A stretch of 64,000 bases of DNA, taken from Terriglobus roseus (GTDB taxonomy: Bacteria; Acidobacteriota; Terriglobia; Terriglobales; Acidobacteriaceae). The stretch covers positions 806,001-870,000 of the forward strand of contig NZ_LT629690.1 of assembly GCF_900102185.1 (NCBI RefSeq), given 5' to 3'. The translations under genes were made by a program, and so were the position numbers. Shown in pieces: positions 60,833 through 64,000 of the stretch (its first letter is position 1; each line of letters opens with the position of its first letter). The notes under the pieces were generated by a model. It was not told where the DNA came from, made no database searches, and saw nothing but the letters and a program-made list of their open reading frames with translations.

Positions 60833-61145
60833 CCTCTCGACATCAGGTGTGGATCATCCATATCTGTTTCCGTTCGTTGGCTGATTGGGCGAGCCGAGGC
60901 TTGATCGTCAGCCTACAAAGAGTACATGCGAAGCAATAAACATCATCAGCCATACATCGCCGCCAAATGCTCGCATGCATAGATGGCGATACCCGCGTAG
61001 CGGTCCTCCCACAGATCCCTAACTCGATCCAAACCCCATGGATTCAGAGCCGGAGCGATCCATCCTGGACGGGGATGGACCACGTCCGGACATTCCCTCG
61101 ATTTACTTCTGGACTTGCAGATTAGTCGGTGAGATTTTAGTAAAC
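60833..61145. other. Intergenic stretch without a recognised gene
   Basis: Between the protoglobin and the final receptor. All frames contain frequent stops, and the short open frames show no family signature, codon pattern or ribosome-binding site. No tRNA-like fold was seen. The regulatory elements of the next gene begin just after it. Confidence 0.5.
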
Positions 61146-61159
61146 GTTATCGTACACGT
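61146..61159 (+). promoter_or_regulatory. Operator-like element, upstream copy
   Basis: GTTATCGTACACGT matches GTTAACGTATACGT at 61224 in 12 of 14 bases. Both have alternating ACGT steps typical of LacI-family sites. The two copies are 78 bases apart, close to a whole number of helical turns, so a looping repressor could bind both. Confidence 0.45.
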
Positions 61160-61188
61160 AGAAATGCGAGCGAGATTACCCAATAATT

Positions 61189-61208
61189 TAAGAATCTAGT
61201 GATTCTTA
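61189..61208. promoter_or_regulatory. Perfect palindrome directly before the -35 box
   Basis: TAAGAATC-TAGT-GATTCTTA has 8-bp perfect arms and ends one base before TTGACA at 61209. It sits between the two operator-like copies, the position of an activator or a second repressor site. Confidence 0.45.
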
Positions 61209-61238
61209 TTGACACTGTATTGCGTTAACGTATACGTT
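61209..61238 (+). promoter_or_regulatory. Promoter with overlapping operator for the final TonB receptor
   Basis: TTGACA (61209-61214), 16 bases, TATACG (61231-61236). The palindrome AACGTATACGTT (61227-61238) and the second copy of the GTTA-CGTA-ACGT element (61224-61237) cover the -10 box, so a bound repressor would block RNA polymerase. The predicted leader is about 50 bases. Confidence 0.55.
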
Positions 61239-61292
61239 TTCCGGCTATGAGTGGTTGCCAAGATGCGCAGGCGTCCACTTTGAGAGGCCACC

Positions 61293-64000
61293 ATGCAGAC
61301 ATTGATAACTCAGAGGTGCGAAGCGGCGCAGACCTTGTGTTTGGGCCTGTTGTTCGCATTTTTCGCGATCCTCCTCCCCACGGGGAAACTCCTGGCCCAG
61401 GTAGACCAAGGAGCAGTTACGGGAATCGTGTACGATTCCGAAGGTCGCGTCGTTCCTGGTGCCACGGTCACCCTGACCGCAGTGGATACCGGGCTTGCGC
61501 TTACGCAAACGACAAACTCGGCGGGGCTTTACACCTTCCAACCGGTAAAGATCGGTAGCTATTCCATCACCGCAGCCGCTGCCGGATTTGCGACGACCAC
61601 ACAACAAAACATCAAGGTAGATATTCAGTCTCGCGTGGGAGTCAATCTGTCTTTGAAGGTTGGTGGAGCGTCAGAGACGGTGACAGTTTCAACGGCTCCT
61701 CCTCTTCTCGAGACGCAGACGGGTGCCGTCGGCCAGGTTGTTGAAGCTAAGACAATCAACGAAACCCCTCTCAACGGCCGCAACTGGGTGTTCATTGCAC
61801 AGCTAACGAATGGCGTCACTCCTTCGCTTGGTAATACACGCGGATCGGGTAAGGGCGATTTCATTGCCAACGGACAGCGTGCCACGCAAAATAACTTCAT
61901 CCTTGATGGCGTCGATAACAACACGAACCTAGTGGACTTTCTGAACGGCGCCACGTTTGTGCAGCGGCCCCCACCGGATGCGTTGGCTGAGTTCAACATC
62001 CAGACGAGCAACTATTCCGCAGAGTTTGGACACTCCGCCGGCGCTGTGATGAACGCCAGCATCAAGTCTGGAACGAACCAGCTCCACGGCAATTTCTGGG
62101 AATACTTTCGTAGCGACAAGATGAATGCAAAGGATTGGAATGCCCTTTCCGTTCCGCGCTTTCATCAGAACCAGTTCGGTGCGACCATCGGGTTCCCGCT
62201 TATCAAAAACAAGCTGTTCTACTTCGGTGACGTTGAGGCAAACCGGATCACTAATGCGCAGGTGAATCGGCTTATGGTGCCATCTGCGTTGGAGCGGCAG
62301 GGCAACTTCACAGAGTTGCTGAATCCAACCGTCAGCGGTTTCAACCAGCCGATTCACCTGAAGCAACCGAACACCAACGGGGCGGCACCTTTGGGTGCTC
62401 CATGCGGAAACGCAGAAAACGTAATGTGCGCCGCAGATATCGATCAGAACGCGTTGAAGATTTTGAATATGTATCCCACTCCGAATAACGGATCGGGACT
62501 TCAACAGAACTATGTTCAGAATGTGCCGCGTCTGGACAGCACCACGCAATTTGATCAACGTGTCGACTGGAATGCTAGCCCAAAAGATCTGTTGTACGGA
62601 CGCTTCAGCTATGTCCATCAGATCGTGAAGAGCGCCCTTCCTCTTGGTCCTGTTCTTGATGGCAGTGGTTACGGCGGATATATCCAGAGCAATCTTGCTG
62701 AGAACGGTATGGGGTCTTATACGCATACCTTCACACCGTCGTTGATCAATGAATTCCGGTTTGGTTACAACTGGGGCGTCTTCAACTTCGACACACCGAA
62801 CGGCTTCAACGGAACCATCGCTAGCTCGCTGGGTTTCGGCAATGTTCCTTGCGTTCCCGGATTCTGCGGTCTTCCGTTGGTGCAGATCGGCGGTGCCGTT
62901 GGCCTGTCGCAATTCGGTTCCACCGGCACATCGCGCGAATCGCAGAACGTGTACCAGATTCTGGATAACCTGACCTACATCAAAGGCAAGCATTCGATGA
63001 AGTTCGGCGTGGCATTCCAGAATGTTCGTTTCTATTACACCTATGCGGACAGTCCTCGTGGGAACTTCACCTTCAACGGTCACTACACGAAGATCCCAGG
63101 AACGTCTTTGAGTTCCGGTGTCGCGGATTTCTTATCTCGACGTGTGGCCAGCGCGTACATCACGAACGCTCCAGGCATTCATGATCAGCAGTGGTACAAC
63201 TCCGCGTATGCGCAGGATGATTGGCGTCTTACGCCGAACCTAACACTCAACATCGGTTTGCGTTGGGACTTTTATCAACCTTTGGCGGAGTCGCGGGATC
63301 GTCAGGCGAACTTCATTCCCACTGCGATTGGACAGGGGACTGGGGCGGGCGTATTCCAGTTGCCAACGTCGCAGAAGAGCGTGACGCTTGCACCGGAATT
63401 CATCAACACTCTGGCTGCAAACAATGTGCAGATTCAGTATGTGGGGAATAATCGCCTAGTTACCTCGCAGAACACAAACTTCGCACCTCGTTTTGGATTC
63501 TCATACAAGGCGAATGAGAAGACTGTTCTGCGCGGTGGTGTAGGTATCTTCTATGGTGGATTGGAGAGCAACGGCAACGGAAATTTGGGAGCAAACTATC
63601 CCTATAGCCTTTCCCAGAGCTTTCCTGAGCAGAGCTGCACCGTAGGGAACTGCTCGACACCATTCCCCTACACGTTGGAAACAGGGTTGCCGACGTTGAC
63701 ACCTGTTACTGCGGCAACAGGTTTTCCTGGTTTCCATTCCACTCCTGCAAGCCTGCAGACGCCATACACGCAGAACTACAGCCTGTCAGTGCAGTATGCG
63801 TTGTCCAACAACTTGGTTAGCTCGATTGCGTACGTCGGCAATGAATCTCGCCATCTGACAACCTACTTCGCGCAAAACTCCAATGTCGCGCTGTATCAGG
63901 CAGGATTGAATACACAGCCGTATCAGCCCTTCCCAACATTGGGCGGCATTGGTGCGACGGTGTACACCGGTTACAGCAGTTACAACTCGCTTCAAGCCAA
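61293..64000 (+). CDS. TonB-dependent receptor, Oar-like, cut by the window end
   Basis: ATG at 61293 with GAGAGG 5 bases upstream; the frame stays open to the window end (902 complete codons). The signal peptide runs through a hydrophobic stretch to KLLAQ. The carboxypeptidase-regulatory-like domain (GAVTGIVYDSEGRVVPGATV), the plug (TPLNGRNWVFIAQLTNGV, NNFILDGVDNN) and the first part of the barrel (SIKSGTNQLHGNFWEYFRSD) follow. It is closely related to the receptor at 12635, sharing QVDQGA and SETVTVSTAPP. The elaborate promoter with two LacI-type elements suggests sugar-responsive control. About 300-400 residues should lie beyond the window. Confidence 0.92.
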   Translation, partial: MQTLITQRCEAAQTLCLGLLFAFFAILLPTGKLLAQVDQGAVTGIVYDSEGRVVPGATVTLTAVDTGLALTQTTNSAGLYTFQPVKIGSYSITAAAAGFATTTQQNIKVDIQSRVGVNLSLKVGGASETVTVSTAPPLLETQTGAVGQVVEAKTINETPLNGRNWVFIAQLTNGVTPSLGNTRGSGKGDFIANGQRATQNNFILDGVDNNTNLVDFLNGATFVQRPPPDALAEFNIQTSNYSAEFGHSAGAVMNASIKSGTNQLHGNFWEYFRSDKMNAKDWNALSVPRFHQNQFGATIGFPLIKNKLFYFGDVEANRITNAQVNRLMVPSALERQGNFTELLNPTVSGFNQPIHLKQPNTNGAAPLGAPCGNAENVMCAADIDQNALKILNMYPTPNNGSGLQQNYVQNVPRLDSTTQFDQRVDWNASPKDLLYGRFSYVHQIVKSALPLGPVLDGSGYGGYIQSNLAENGMGSYTHTFTPSLINEFRFGYNWGVFNFDTPNGFNGTIASSLGFGNVPCVPGFCGLPLVQIGGAVGLSQFGSTGTSRESQNVYQILDNLTYIKGKHSMKFGVAFQNVRFYYTYADSPRGNFTFNGHYTKIPGTSLSSGVADFLSRRVASAYITNAPGIHDQQWYNSAYAQDDWRLTPNLTLNIGLRWDFYQPLAESRDRQANFIPTAIGQGTGAGVFQLPTSQKSVTLAPEFINTLAANNVQIQYVGNNRLVTSQNTNFAPRFGFSYKANEKTVLRGGVGIFYGGLESNGNGNLGANYPYSLSQSFPEQSCTVGNCSTPFPYTLETGLPTLTPVTAATGFPGFHSTPASLQTPYTQNYSLSVQYALSNNLVSSIAYVGNESRHLTTYFAQNSNVALYQAGLNTQPYQPFPTLGGIGATVYTGYSSYNSLQA

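Noticed and set aside
61929-63083. Long open frame of 384 codons on the minus strand
   Set aside because: It lies wholly antisense to the TonB receptor at 61293, lacks a signal or family motif, and its length is explained by the receptor's codon pattern.
1-64000. CRISPR arrays, tRNA genes, rRNA genes, intact insertion sequences
   Set aside because: No regularly spaced repeats, cloverleaf-like segments, rRNA cores or transposase motifs were seen on reading; a dedicated covariance-model search was not possible.

Overview
The window looks like chromosomal DNA of an Acidobacteriota member, probably family Acidobacteriaceae (Terriglobus/Granulicella/Edaphobacter relatives). This is inferred from gene content: five large TonB-dependent receptors, four of them Oar-like with an N-terminal carboxypeptidase-regulatory domain; CRTAC1/ASPIC-UnbV proteins with FG-GAP/VCBS repeats; a Reg_prop-propeller histidine kinase; a PQQ-dependent dehydrogenase with a diheme cytochrome c; and a membrane-anchored winged-helix regulator beside a receptor. 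No rRNA, tRNA or CRISPR array was seen. Coding is dense on both strands.

Layout. 0-5 kb: tail of a cytochrome c, then a Reg_prop sensor kinase/LuxR-type regulator pair flanked by two related exported proteins. 5-24 kb: a secreted-protein region with a TPR protein, two CRTAC1-like proteins (one fused to a redoxin domain and TPRs), an Oar-like receptor, an alkaline-phosphatase-superfamily protein with an unknown partner, a diheme cytochrome c, a PQQ dehydrogenase and a GH27 alpha-galactosidase. 23.2-25.8 kb: an MFS transporter between two close paralogues of the carboxymuconolactone-decarboxylase/peroxidase-like family. 26-32.5 kb: an accessory block with a STAND NTPase, an ankyrin-repeat protein (possibly the same gene split by a frameshift), a SapC-family protein and a dead ardC (antirestriction) fragment. 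32.5-38.4 kb: SGNH hydrolase and receptor, divergent from a CadC-like regulator. 38.6-45.7 kb: complete RND efflux operon. 46-49 kb: a PAS-kinase relic, then an ECF sigma factor and its membrane anti-sigma factor. 49-60.8 kb: two TonB receptors, a type I phosphodiesterase, a PAP2/acid phosphatase, an OmpR-family two-component system co-oriented with a histidine phosphatase, and a protoglobin. The window ends inside another Oar-like receptor.

How the genes may work together. The first half suggests polysaccharide or alcohol use: receptors import, GH27 hydrolyses, and the PQQ enzyme passes electrons to cytochrome c. The 49-60 kb region suggests scavenging of organic phosphate. Tandem 11-bp CTTAAG-like boxes, of the kind bound by PmrA/PhoB-type regulators, lie upstream of the PAP2 gene and again between the histidine-phosphatase operon and the protoglobin. 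This points to one local regulon. The STAND/ankyrin/SapC block beside an ardC relic is the best candidate for an undescribed system, possibly NLR-like sensing or defence. All of these functional links are inference from sequence and gene order.
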